Below, in pieces: positions 1-7,670 of a DNA stretch of 29,224 nt (its first letter is position 1; each line of letters starts with the position of its first letter). Under the pieces are notes generated by a model. The model saw only the letters and a list, made by a program, of their open reading frames with translations. It was not told the DNA's origin and ran no database searches. A program made the position numbers and the translations under genes. Source of the DNA: HIMB59 sp038124765 (GTDB lineage: Bacteria > Pseudomonadota > Alphaproteobacteria > HIMB59). The stretch lies in assembly GCA_038124765.1 (NCBI GenBank), contig JAYPCO010000012.1, positions 1 to 29,224 on the forward strand, in the 5' to 3' direction.

Positions 1-1
1 A

Positions 2-1702
2 ACTATCTCGATCATTGGCTCAGGAATTGCAGCATTTGAATTAGCCCATAGTCTTAACCAACGATATAATGATAGGTCTTTAATAAAAATTGTTGGATCC
101 GGAATTCTAAAAGAAGCTAATATCAATAATTCTACAAGAAGTAAGTTAAATCAATCATGTCAGAAAAATATAGAGGTAATACAATCTAGGGTTAAAATAA
201 TAAATATCGGTGATCTTGAGACCATTGATGGAAAACGAATTAATAGCAATTTCAATATTATTTGCTCAGGAGCCGATACTGAAAATTGGTTGAAAGCTGC
301 AAATTTTGAATTAAGTCAATCAAAATTCCTAATTGCTAACCAAAATCTATTAAGCAGTAATTACGATAATGTTTTTCTTTCAGGTGATTTGGTAGATATA
401 AAAAATTTTTTAAGACCTAAATCTGGTGTGATGGCAGTTCGACAAGGTGAGATACTTAAAGAAAATATTTTTTTAAAAATTCAAAATAAACCATTAAAAA
501 AAATCTTTCCTCAAAAGAATTGGCTTTATCTAGTAACTACAAAGAAAAAAACAGCAGTTCTAAATTATTATTTTTTATCATTTCAAGGAAGATGGTGTTG
601 GCTCTTAAAAAACTGGATAGATAAGAAATTTATGAAAAGATTTATTTTTGACGATCCTAATATGAAAGAAAAAAAACAATTTAATTTAGATGAAGAATTA
701 CTAAACCAAAAAAAAATAATGTATTGCCAAGGATGTGGCTCTAAAGTTTCTAAAAATAACTTAGTTGAATATTTAAATTCATTAGATGCTAGTTCTGATT
801 TGCCCGACTCTTCTTTTCTAGATCTGAAGACAGAAAAAATTATTCAAACTATTGATTTAATTAAACACTTTTCGTCTTTTAGCCCTTTTGAATTTGGAAG
901 AATAAGTTATTTTCATTCTCAAAATGATATTTTAGCTGGAGGAGGAAAAGTTCATTCCTTAAGCATATCTGTCGGCATTCCCTTCTCAAAAAACAAAGTT
1001 GAAAAATTTTTCTTAAGACATTTTATTGAAGGTATTAAACAAGAGGCAACTAGTGATAATGCTATTATTGCAGCAGGTCATAGCTACCAAACTGAAGAAC
1101 CAGCAACTACAATTACCATGAATGGTATAACAAATTCTGTACTATCAAAAAGTAATGCTAAAATTGATGATCTAATCTATCTTTCCAAACCTCTTGGGTC
1201 AGGTTACCTTCTAGCTGCCAATTATAAAAATACCAAGCTACTAAACTCACAAGATCTCGAAAAATTATTTTTTTGGCTATCAATGAGCAATAAAAAAGCT
1301 GCAAACATAGCTCTAGCAAATAACTGCAAGGTAATGACTGACATAAGTGGATTTGGACTGGCATCTCATTTAGGCGATATTTGCCTAGGATCCAAGCTAG
1401 GTGCTGAATTAACCTTATCGGAAGAAATTTTAATGAATAAAAACATTGAAATACTTAAATATTTTAAAAGTACGGGATTTGATAATAATTTTAATGCAAT
1501 GAAAGAGAATGTTGTGATCTCAAATAATAATAACTTTGAAAACATATTATATGACCCCCAAACAAATGGTCCTATGCTGATGCTAATTAACCCCAGTCAA
1601 CGTTTAAATTTTGAAAAACAGTTTTCTGAAGAATGTGGCTATAGTCCTTTTTTACTGGGTAATTTAACAGAATTAAAAAATAAGATTATCAAGTGTAATT
1701 AA
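2..1702 (+). CDS. selD: NDH-SelD fusion: FAD/NAD(P)H oxidoreductase domain plus selenide, water dikinase (5' partial)
   Basis: The frame is open from the first bases, so the 5' end lies outside the window; the TTG near 290 is internal, not a start. The N-terminal part is a pyridine-nucleotide oxidoreductase of NDH-2 type: IIGSGIAAFELA at nt 14-49 is the second (NADH) Rossmann motif, VFLSGD near 372-389 is the FAD-binding 'GD' motif, and SGVMAVRQGE follows. From about nt 719 a SelD domain begins with CQGCGSK, which aligns with the E. coli catalytic Cys17/Lys20 motif (Cys19 position is Ser), and it ends with DPQTNGP, the family's DPQTSGG motif. SelD makes selenophosphate from selenide and ATP. 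This fusion is known, mainly from cyanobacteria and marine bacteria. The two domains may couple selenium reduction to activation, which is inference. selA, selB and mnmH are not in the window. The end overlaps the opposing TVP38 gene by 4 bp. Confidence 0.88.
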   Translation, partial: TISIIGSGIAAFELAHSLNQRYNDRSLIKIVGSGILKEANINNSTRSKLNQSCQKNIEVIQSRVKIINIGDLETIDGKRINSNFNIICSGADTENWLKAANFELSQSKFLIANQNLLSSNYDNVFLSGDLVDIKNFLRPKSGVMAVRQGEILKENIFLKIQNKPLKKIFPQKNWLYLVTTKKKTAVLNYYFLSFQGRWCWLLKNWIDKKFMKRFIFDDPNMKEKKQFNLDEELLNQKKIMYCQGCGSKVSKNNLVEYLNSLDASSDLPDSSFLDLKTEKIIQTIDLIKHFSSFSPFEFGRISYFHSQNDILAGGGKVHSLSISVGIPFSKNKVEKFFLRHFIEGIKQEATSDNAIIAAGHSYQTEEPATTITMNGITNSVLSKSNAKIDDLIYLSKPLGSGYLLAANYKNTKLLNSQDLEKLFFWLSMSNKKAANIALANNCKVMTDISGFGLASHLGDICLGSKLGAELTLSEEILMNKNIEILKYFKSTGFDNNFNAMKENVVISNNNNFENILYDPQTNGPMLMLINPSQRLNFEKQFSEECGYSPFLLGNLTELKNKIIKCN

Positions 1703-2400
1703 ATAATTTTTTTTAATTTTTTTTTATAAATTAATATCAATACTAGTAATAAAATAATAATACCAATCGGTATGATATATTTAGGCTGCATGATGAAGTT
1801 TATTGTAAATGATTGTTGATGATAAAAGATATCATCTAAACTTTGACCTATACTTGCAAAAATAAACGCCCAAGGAGTGAGACCAATTAACGTTGTTAAA
1901 AAAAATCTTTTATTCTTAGCCCCTAAGGCTGCTAGAATTAAATTTTGAGCAAAAAAAGGAATTCCTGGAATCAATCGAATTAACATCATTAATTCCAAAT
2001 CATTGCTTTTAAAGTAATTTGGTATTCTAGGATATCTACTAAGAATATTTTGATTAATAAAATTCAAAAAGAAAGACTTTGCAAATATAAAAACAATAAA
2101 AGAGCCGAAAGTTCCTCCTACTATAATTCCTACCCCTCCTAACCAAGTGCCAAATAAAAATCCACCTGTAAGAGAAAGCAATGAAGCTGCTGGAAAATTA
2201 CAAATAACTAGAATGAAATAAAATAATATAAATAATAAAAATGAAAGATAGGTATTTTGATTAATAAAGCGATTTACAGCATCTATATTTTGAAATAAAA
2301 ACTCTAAAGTAAATAATTCCTGATTAAAAAAAAAGATTGTCCAAACTGAAATGATTAAAATTATTGCTAAAAAGATTAAATTATTCTTATTATAGAGCAC
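1699..2400 (-). CDS. TVP38/TMEM64 (SNARE-associated/DedA-like) family membrane protein
   Basis: This 233-residue integral membrane protein has about six hydrophobic segments. The centre carries the family pattern FPAASLLSLTGGFLFG, a re-entrant glycine-rich stretch, and later the LIRLIPGIPFFAQN arginine-proline motif typical of TVP38/DedA proteins. Its substrate is not known; family members are linked to membrane homeostasis and lipid or metal transport. The start taken is GTG at 2400. When the false duplication at the N gap is collapsed, this GTG directly follows the ccdA stop codon (TAA-GTG), so the two genes form a coupled pair. Genes of this family are often neighbours of NDH-SelD fusions, a context that fits here although selD is on the other strand. 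The 3' end shares TTAA with the selD stop. Confidence 0.82.
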   Translation of the reverse strand: MLYNKNNLIFLAIILIISVWTIFFFNQELFTLEFLFQNIDAVNRFINQNTYLSFLLFILFYFILVICNFPAASLLSLTGGFLFGTWLGGVGIIVGGTFGSFIVFIFAKSFFLNFINQNILSRYPRIPNYFKSNDLELMMLIRLIPGIPFFAQNLILAALGAKNKRFFLTTLIGLTPWAFIFASIGQSLDDIFYHQQSFTINFIMQPKYIIPIGIIILLLVLILIYKKKLKKII

Positions 2401-2454
2401 TTAAATTAATAGCATTTCTAAAGAGGGTAGTATTGAATTTAACTTAAATCCCAT
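2400..2454. repeat. Left copy of a 55-bp duplicated contig end
   Basis: These 55 bases are identical to 2555-2609 on the other side of the N run. Read on the minus strand they encode the last 17 residues and stop of CcdA a second time. The pattern is that of two overlapping contig ends joined by a scaffolder without merging, not of a biological repeat. Confidence 0.95.
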
Positions 2455-2554
2455 NNNNNNNNNNNNNNNNNNNNNNNNNNNNNNNNNNNNNNNNNNNNNN
2501 NNNNNNNNNNNNNNNNNNNNNNNNNNNNNNNNNNNNNNNNNNNNNNNNNNNNNN
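2455..2554. other. Assembly gap of exactly 100 Ns
   Basis: The run is exactly 100 Ns, the usual placeholder for a gap of unknown size. The flanks are identical for 55 bp, so the true gap is most likely negative. Removing one flank copy and the Ns (155 bp) gives a continuous ccdA-TVP38 gene pair with adjacent stop and start codons. Confidence 0.95.
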
Positions 2555-2609
2555 CTTAAATTAATAGCATTTCTAAAGAGGGTAGTATTGAATTTAACTT
2601 AAATCCCAT
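2555..2609. repeat. Right copy of the 55-bp duplicated contig end
   Basis: This is the partner of 2400-2454. It holds the true 3' end of ccdA on the minus strand, with the stop codon at 2556-2558. Confidence 0.95.
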
Positions 2610-3284
2610 AGCTTGGATAGACCCATTCAAAATTAACACTCCTGTTATAGTTAGAATAGATCCTGCAATAATTTGAAATATCTTTATAAACCTATTCATA
2701 AAACGAATTATTCGGATTAATTTACCTATAAGTAGACCTACAAGAATAAATGGCAATGCGAGGCCAAGTGAATAAAAAGACAATAAAATTATACCATCAA
2801 TACTATCATTGATTGCAATAGAAAGTACGGCACCTAAAATTGGCCCTATGCAAGGGCTCCAACCAAAAGCAAAGGCAATGCCGATTAAAAAAGGAAAAAA
2901 AATACTATTTTGTAAAGATTGAATATTTATTTTTTTTTCAAAATTTAAAAAAGGAATTTTTACTAAACCTATAAAAAATAAACCCATCAAAATAATTAAA
3001 ATTCCAGAAAATATATTGAGCTCTTTTTTATAATTAAATAATTGCTGAGTTAATAAATCAATTGAGGCGCCCATTAAGATAAAAACTAGTGAAAAACCCA
3101 AGATGAAAAGAGAAATAAGAGAAAGCAGACTGAGTTTATCTGTGCTTTTTGAATGTTGTAAATCAGAAAATGATTTACCAGCAACATAAGACATAAAACC
3201 TGGTACAATGGGCAGTACACAGGGAGATAAAAAGCTGAATACGCCTGCTAAAAAAGCAATAATAAATGGAATATCTTGGCTCAT
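2556..3284 (-). CDS. ccdA: Cytochrome c biogenesis protein CcdA (thiol-disulfide electron carrier)
   Basis: A 242-residue protein with about six membrane segments. It carries the two characteristic half-repeats, SPCVLP near residue 20 and SPCIGP near residue 145; each cysteine belongs to the pair that passes electrons across the inner membrane. CcdA/DsbD proteins move reducing power from cytoplasmic thioredoxin to periplasmic partners for cytochrome c maturation, or to reductases such as thiol peroxidases or Msr proteins. The length matches CcdA rather than full DsbD, since no thioredoxin or N-terminal domain is attached. It starts at an ATG and is divergent from the CDP-alcohol phosphotransferase with only 40 bp between starts. 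The TVP38 gene follows immediately once the false duplication is removed. Confidence 0.92.
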   Translation of the reverse strand: MSQDIPFIIAFLAGVFSFLSPCVLPIVPGFMSYVAGKSFSDLQHSKSTDKLSLLSLISLFILGFSLVFILMGASIDLLTQQLFNYKKELNIFSGILIILMGLFFIGLVKIPFLNFEKKINIQSLQNSIFFPFLIGIAFAFGWSPCIGPILGAVLSIAINDSIDGIILLSFYSLGLALPFILVGLLIGKLIRIIRFMNRFIKIFQIIAGSILTITGVLILNGSIQAMGFKLNSILPSLEMLLI

Positions 3285-3324
3285 AATATAATTGTAATAT
3301 TATACCTAAAGAAAGAAAGCATAG
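3285..3324. promoter_or_regulatory. Divergent promoter region, ccdA / CDP-alcohol phosphotransferase
   Basis: Only 40 AT-rich bases separate two divergent start codons. On the minus strand a perfect TATAAT (3304 to 3299) lies 14 bp before the ccdA ATG. On the plus strand TATTAT (3298-3303) lies about 21 bp before the other ATG. The two -10 boxes therefore overlap, which would make the two promoters compete. No clear -35 elements were seen. Confidence 0.45.
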
Positions 3325-3939
3325 ATGTTTGATCGCTCCATCCAAAAAATTGTGCAAACTCCTCTAAAGTTAATTGGGAGATATTTATTAAAATATATTC
3401 AACCTGATCAAGTAACTTTTATTGGATTTATTTTTGGGATAATTATGTGTCTTTTAATATATTTTCAATTATTTAACTTAGCATTAGTATTTTTAATTTT
3501 TAATAGAATTAGTGACGGCCTTGATGGGGCGATGGCAAGACTAACCTCTCCAACCCCTCGTGGAGGATATTTCGATATTGTAGCTGATTTCATAATTTAT
3601 GCTGGGTTTGTTCTAAGTTTTGGTTTGAGTGATCCAGATAAACTCCTTGTTAGCGCTTTACTACTTTTTTCTTTTATCGGAACGGGAACTACTTTCTTAG
3701 CTAAGGCCGCTATTCAACATCAAGTTGATCAAAGCAAACATTCAAGTGATCAAGAAAACGAAATTAATAAAAGTTTTCATTATGCATCTGGTTTGATTGA
3801 AGGCACAGAAACAATTTTATTCATGATTTTATGTCTTATTTTTCCTTCTTATTTTAATTTAATAGGGTTTATTTTTTTTATTCTTTGCCTAATAACTATT
3901 GTTTCTAGAATTTATGTTTGTTATAAAGAATTAAATTAA
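3325..3939 (+). CDS. CDP-alcohol phosphatidyltransferase family protein
   Basis: A 204-residue membrane protein with about six hydrophobic segments. The active-site motif is at residues 63-90: DGLDGAMARL, then GGYFD and VAD, matching D(x)2DG(x)2AR(x)7-8G(x)3D(x)3D. The spacer after AR is seven residues, one shorter than the common eight. Family enzymes transfer a phospho-alcohol from a CDP-activated donor (PgsA, PssA, Pcs, cardiolipin synthase types). The particular alcohol cannot be assigned from sequence. It lies 19 bp upstream of the betaine-homocysteine methyltransferase on the same strand, so the two are probably co-transcribed. Confidence 0.85.
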   Translation: MFDRSIQKIVQTPLKLIGRYLLKYIQPDQVTFIGFIFGIIMCLLIYFQLFNLALVFLIFNRISDGLDGAMARLTSPTPRGGYFDIVADFIIYAGFVLSFGLSDPDKLLVSALLLFSFIGTGTTFLAKAAIQHQVDQSKHSSDQENEINKSFHYASGLIEGTETILFMILCLIFPSYFNLIGFIFFILCLITIVSRIYVCYKELN

Positions 3940-3958
3940 ACATATAGAACAGGTTAAA

Positions 3959-5023
3959 ATGACTAAGAAAAGAACACTTATTGAAAGATTAAATCAAGAA
4001 GGCGCCCTTTGTGCTGAGGGTTTTTTATTTGAGATGGAGCGAAGAGGCTATCTCGCATCAGGTGAGTTTGTCCCTGAGGTTGCATTAGAATGTCCAGAAG
4101 CACTGAGAAATCTTCATAAAGATTTTCAACATGCAGGATCCGACATTGTCGAAGCTTTTACTTACAATGGCCATCGTGAAAAAATGAGAGTTATTGGTAA
4201 AGAAGATTTACTTGAACCACTCAATAGAGCTGCATTAAAAATTGCAAAAGAAGTTGCTAATGATGTGCCGCAAGGTAGTGAACCAAATCTTATGGCTGGT
4301 AATATTTCTAATACCAACATTTGGAATCCCCAGGATCCTCAGTCACAAAAAGATGTAAGATCTATGTTTGAAGAAATGGTTGGATGGGCTGTTGAAGAAG
4401 GTGCTGATATGCTTATCGGTGAAACTTTCTATTTTGCAGAAGAGGCATACTGTGCCCTTGAAGTAATGAAAAAAACTGGTCTACCCAGCGTATTAACTAT
4501 TGCCCCTATGGGAGAAAATATAATGCGTGATGGGATTACCCCACTTGATACTTGTTTAAAACTTGAACAAATGGGTGCAGATGTGGTGGGTTTAAATTGT
4601 TTCAGAGGTCCTGAAACTATGCTTCCGTATATCAAAGATATTAGATCAAAGGTAAAATGTCATGTAGGAGCACTACCTATTCCTTATCGAACTAATAGTA
4701 AACAACCCACATTCTTTAATTTAGATGACTACTCTAATTGCACTTGTCCTGCACCTCATGGCAGAACATTCCCTACGGCGTTAGATCCCTTATTTACAAA
4801 TCGATACGAAATTCGTCAGTTTGCTCAAACTTGCTATGACCTAGACGTGAAATATTTAGGTGTCTGTTGTGGTGCAAACCCAATGCTGATAAGAGAAGTT
4901 GCAGATGTCATGGGTAAAAACCCTCCTGCAATGCGCTTTAAGGAAAATATGTCTAATCACTTTATGTATGGAACTAATAAAAGAATTCCTGATCACATAA
5001 AGGATTACGGAGATAAAGCTTAA
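3959..5023 (+). CDS. bhmT: Betaine--homocysteine S-methyltransferase
   Basis: This 354-residue homocysteine-S-methyltransferase-domain enzyme moves a methyl group from glycine betaine to homocysteine, giving methionine and dimethylglycine. The three zinc-binding cysteines are visible: Cys214 in VGLNCFRGP and Cys303/Cys304 in GVCCGANP, equivalent to Cys217/299/300 of human BHMT. The length and high conservation match BHMT rather than bacterial MmuM. DMSP could be an alternative methyl donor, as for some BHMT-like enzymes. The spacer to the upstream gene is 19 bp with a weak AGG ribosome site, so there is no room for the SAM riboswitches known before this gene in SAR11. It supplies a second use for betaine imported by the ProXWV system further downstream. 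Confidence 0.9.
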   Translation: MTKKRTLIERLNQEGALCAEGFLFEMERRGYLASGEFVPEVALECPEALRNLHKDFQHAGSDIVEAFTYNGHREKMRVIGKEDLLEPLNRAALKIAKEVANDVPQGSEPNLMAGNISNTNIWNPQDPQSQKDVRSMFEEMVGWAVEEGADMLIGETFYFAEEAYCALEVMKKTGLPSVLTIAPMGENIMRDGITPLDTCLKLEQMGADVVGLNCFRGPETMLPYIKDIRSKVKCHVGALPIPYRTNSKQPTFFNLDDYSNCTCPAPHGRTFPTALDPLFTNRYEIRQFAQTCYDLDVKYLGVCCGANPMLIREVADVMGKNPPAMRFKENMSNHFMYGTNKRIPDHIKDYGDKA

Positions 5024-5376
5024 GCAATAAAGGCTAAATAAGACTCCATCGCTAGTCTTGCTATAGTAAAAATAAGCAGGATAAATGAAAATTTAACAAT
5101 AATTCTTACTATTCTGCCGGATTCAAGTCCGGCATAATAGGCCTCAAAAATATCAAAACCACCAAATACATTCTTAATTAGAAAATTTTTTAATTTATAC
5201 ATTAAAAAGGCCATCGGTTTACAAATCAGATGATACCCAACGATACTAAATACGATCACAATAATTAGACTGATGTTTAGCATAAAGGACCAAATTATTA
5301 GTGATACAATCCAGTAGCCTAAAAAACTCATCCGCTCTCTTTGATCGGGTCTGAGGAACATTTGAAAATAGTTCAT
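5020..5376 (-). CDS. Small membrane protein of unknown function
   Basis: A 118-residue protein that I do not recognise. Hydrophobic stretches at about residues 18-50 (one long or two short helices) and 92-115 flank a cytoplasmic-looking middle segment with the charged sequence KLKNFLIKNVFGGFDIFEAYYAGLESGR. Its ATG follows the stop of the upstream amino-acid dehydrogenase directly (TAG-ATG), so it is translationally coupled and last in a five-gene minus-strand run. Its stop codon shares TTAA with the bhmT stop. There is no signal peptide. Confidence 0.72.
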   Translation of the reverse strand: MNYFQMFLRPDQRERMSFLGYWIVSLIIWSFMLNISLIIVIVFSIVGYHLICKPMAFLMYKLKNFLIKNVFGGFDIFEAYYAGLESGRIVRIIVKFSFILLIFTIARLAMESYLAFIA

Positions 5377-6411
5377 CTATCTAAAACCCCTTTCCGCTAA
5401 CTCATTTGACGACACTGTTGATAGTTGATTTTTAGTTTTTGATAATTTTAAAATATTTTTCAGTTGATCTTTTATACCAATTAGCTTTTGCTTTGCCTCA
5501 CTATCAGCATACTCCAAATCCTCTTTGATGCTAGAACGAAGAGCAAGTATGATAACACCGCCCGCATTGACACAGTAGTCTGGACAATAAACTACATTCA
5601 ATTCATTAAGTTGTTTTTCTATAGATGGATTGGCCAGTTGGTTATTAGCTGCCCCTAAAATACAATGAATTTTTTTTTGTTGTATAAAATTTATAAATTC
5701 ATTATTCAAATCTCCCCCCGTGGCACACGGTGAAAAAATATCAATTTCATTAAAATGAGTATCTTTGTAATCTGAGATAAAAACATAACCGTCTTCTTCA
5801 ATGACGTTTTTCTTTTGTTCAAAATCTACGATCTCTATCAAAGCCCCTTGTGCTTTACAAAAATTTGCAAGCCGAGAACCAACCTTCCCATAGCCTTTGA
5901 TAATGATTTTTTTATTTTCTAAAGAAGTAGAGTTGTTAGCAAACTCATTATAACCAAGCATGGCATTAAATACCCCATAGGCTGTACTCTGTCCTGAGTC
6001 TGTGCCCAGCGTACTACAGACAAATTTTGAGTATTTTTTTAAATTAACCAAATCTTCATCTACCATGCCTATATCACCAGCAGTAATATAAGTTCCATCT
6101 AATTTATTTAAGACCTCAGCAAACAGTTCATACATATCTGATTTGGAAACCTTTGCGTTAACCGTTGCTTTCCCTCCTCCAAAGTCCAAATTGGCAAGTG
6201 AGTTCTTATAAGTCATCGCTTTGGATAGATTTAATACATCCGTCTCCTGTTCTTGGTTAGATTTGTAATTAAAGTATCTACATCCGCCCAAAGCCGGACC
6301 TCTTTTAGTATTATGTATTGCTGTAATGCAATAGAAACCAGATATACTCTCTTCAGCAACAAGAATTCTTTCGTAATCTGGTTTGGTAATTTCAGTAAAT
6401 TTTAAACTCAT
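5377..6411 (-). CDS. Glu/Leu/Phe/Val dehydrogenase family enzyme (leucine-dehydrogenase type)
   Basis: A 344-residue NAD-dependent amino-acid dehydrogenase, which oxidatively deaminates a branched-chain or aromatic amino acid to its 2-oxo acid. KRGPALGGCR (residues 36-45) is the substrate loop. Lys69 in AMTYKNSLANLDFGGGK and Lys81 correspond to Lys68 and Lys80 of Bacillus leucine dehydrogenase. GYGKVGSRLA is the Rossmann dinucleotide loop, and CATGGDLN, GAANNQLA and PDYCVNAGG complete the family signature. The short length favours leucine or phenylalanine dehydrogenase over glutamate dehydrogenase; the exact substrate is uncertain. The 5' end overlaps the Nudix gene by 20 bp. Confidence 0.88.
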   Translation of the reverse strand: MSLKFTEITKPDYERILVAEESISGFYCITAIHNTKRGPALGGCRYFNYKSNQEQETDVLNLSKAMTYKNSLANLDFGGGKATVNAKVSKSDMYELFAEVLNKLDGTYITAGDIGMVDEDLVNLKKYSKFVCSTLGTDSGQSTAYGVFNAMLGYNEFANNSTSLENKKIIIKGYGKVGSRLANFCKAQGALIEIVDFEQKKNVIEEDGYVFISDYKDTHFNEIDIFSPCATGGDLNNEFINFIQQKKIHCILGAANNQLANPSIEKQLNELNVVYCPDYCVNAGGVIILALRSSIKEDLEYADSEAKQKLIGIKDQLKNILKLSKTKNQLSTVSSNELAERGFR

Positions 6412-6820
6412 TATTATTTATTCTATTTATTAACTCTCTATCTCCATCTAAAAAATCATAATGAGATATGTCTTTTATTTCAATCCATTTTAAATTTTGA
6501 TGAACATTTTTTTGCATCAAGCCCTGAAAAGAATTGATTATATAAAAAAATAAATGAATTTTTTTTAACGAGATCTCGTATTCATAAAAATAGTCAATCA
6601 AAAATTCAAAACTGTTTATTTTTATATTTAGTTCCTCTTTTAGCTCTCTTTTTAATGCATCTTCGGGTGATTCCTTCTGTTTTATTTTTCCGCCAGGAAA
6701 CTCCCATTTTAATGGATGGTCTGAATTTTTTGTTCTCTGGGCAATTAGTAATTTATTTTCTTGGATAATTAATCCACCCACTACTTTAATAAGTTTATTT
6801 TTCGTATTTAGTTCTGGCAA
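6392..6820 (-). CDS. mutT: Nudix hydrolase, MutT-like
   Basis: A 142-residue protein with the Nudix box GGKIKQKESPEDALKRELKEELNI (about residues 43-66). It keeps all the acidic metal ligands of GX5EX7REUXEEXGU, but the last glycine is Asn. WEFPGGK before the box and the size match MutT, the 8-oxo-dGTP pyrophosphatase that cleans the nucleotide pool. The only plausible start is TTG at 6820, because the frame closes upstream at about 6833 and there is no Met before the conserved first strand. It overlaps the EamA gene upstream by 26 bp and the dehydrogenase downstream by 20 bp, so it probably depends on translational coupling. Confidence 0.82.
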   Translation of the reverse strand: MPELNTKNKLIKVVGGLIIQENKLLIAQRTKNSDHPLKWEFPGGKIKQKESPEDALKRELKEELNIKINSFEFLIDYFYEYEISLKKIHLFFYIINSFQGLMQKNVHQNLKWIEIKDISHYDFLDGDRELINRINNNEFKIY

Positions 6821-7670
6821 TGTATATCCCGATCAAAATAAGAATACTTCCCATAAATTGAATAAGGGTTAATTTTTCCTCAAAGAATAAGTAAGCCAAG
6901 ATCGTGGCGGTGACCGGCTGTATCAATAAACTTAATGATGACAGAGATGCAGGCAAATAAGCTAAAGAATAAGTTATAAAAGTCTGACCCATGAACTGAC
7001 AAATAAACCCTAACAGAAATAATACAGTAATTGTAAATACCGACTGGGGTATTAAATTTTGCTCAAATAATAATGCAGCGATCAACACTAGCGCCGAGCT
7101 GACGGACCCTGATAAAAACATAATGGTTGTAGAGTTAAATTTTTTTCTTAACTGACTAATTGTTACGATATAACTGCCATACCAAAGGGCCGTTAAAACC
7201 CCAAGCAAATCACCTAAAAATTGAGTTTTGTTAAATTGAAAACTCTCCCCTAGTAGTAAAAACATCCCACTCAATGAAAGCAAAACAGCAATAACAAAAA
7301 ATTTAGAAAATTTTTCCTTTAAGAAAAATAATGCATACATAATAACAACTATTGGAGCCAAATTAGAGAGGAAAGTAGCCTTGGATACTGTTGTTAATTT
7401 GATGGACCAGTGCCAGCAAATTAAATCAAGCGCAAAAAATAATCCTGAGATAAAAATTAATACAAAATGATTTTTAAAAACATTAAAGTTAATTTTTTCA
7501 ATTAGTTTGGTTGAGGAGAAAAAAAGAAAAAACGGCAGACTTAAAAATATTCTATAAAAAGCAGTGATGATGGGATCTACATCAGAAAATCTGACAAAAA
7601 TAGGTGAAAAGGCGATTGATACCGCACCTAAAACTAGAATAAAAAAAGGGTTTATCTTTATTTTAAGCAA
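6795..7670 (-). CDS. EamA/DMT-family transporter (drug/metabolite exporter type)
   Basis: A 291-residue protein with ten predicted membrane helices in two EamA repeats. AFYRIFLSLPFF in the first half and QFMGQTFITYSLAYLPASLSSLSLLIQPVTATILAYLFFEEKLT in the second are typical of the family. Such proteins export amino acids or metabolites, or import nucleotides and carboxylates. No substrate can be named. The start is TTG at 7670, overlapping the preceding MFS gene by 8 bp. The position between an MFS importer-like protein and an amino-acid dehydrogenase suggests an amino-acid or 2-oxo-acid theme, which is inference only. Confidence 0.85.
   Translation of the reverse strand: MLKIKINPFFILVLGAVSIAFSPIFVRFSDVDPIITAFYRIFLSLPFFLFFSSTKLIEKINFNVFKNHFVLIFISGLFFALDLICWHWSIKLTTVSKATFLSNLAPIVVIMYALFFLKEKFSKFFVIAVLLSLSGMFLLLGESFQFNKTQFLGDLLGVLTALWYGSYIVTISQLRKKFNSTTIMFLSGSVSSALVLIAALLFEQNLIPQSVFTITVLFLLGFICQFMGQTFITYSLAYLPASLSSLSLLIQPVTATILAYLFFEEKLTLIQFMGSILILIGIYIARTKYEK

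Noticed and set aside
290..292. TTG at 290 as the start of a stand-alone SelD gene
   Set aside because: The frame is open from base 2 and encodes a NADH-binding motif before 290, so the codon is internal to a fusion.
2400..2609. A biological direct repeat or mobile-element target duplication
   Set aside because: The identical flanks border exactly 100 Ns and duplicate the end of one gene; an unmerged contig overlap explains this fully.
3940..3958. Possible SAM riboswitch before bhmT
   Set aside because: SAR11 relatives have SAM-II/SAM-V elements upstream of this gene, but only 19 bp lie between the preceding stop and the ATG here, too short for either aptamer.
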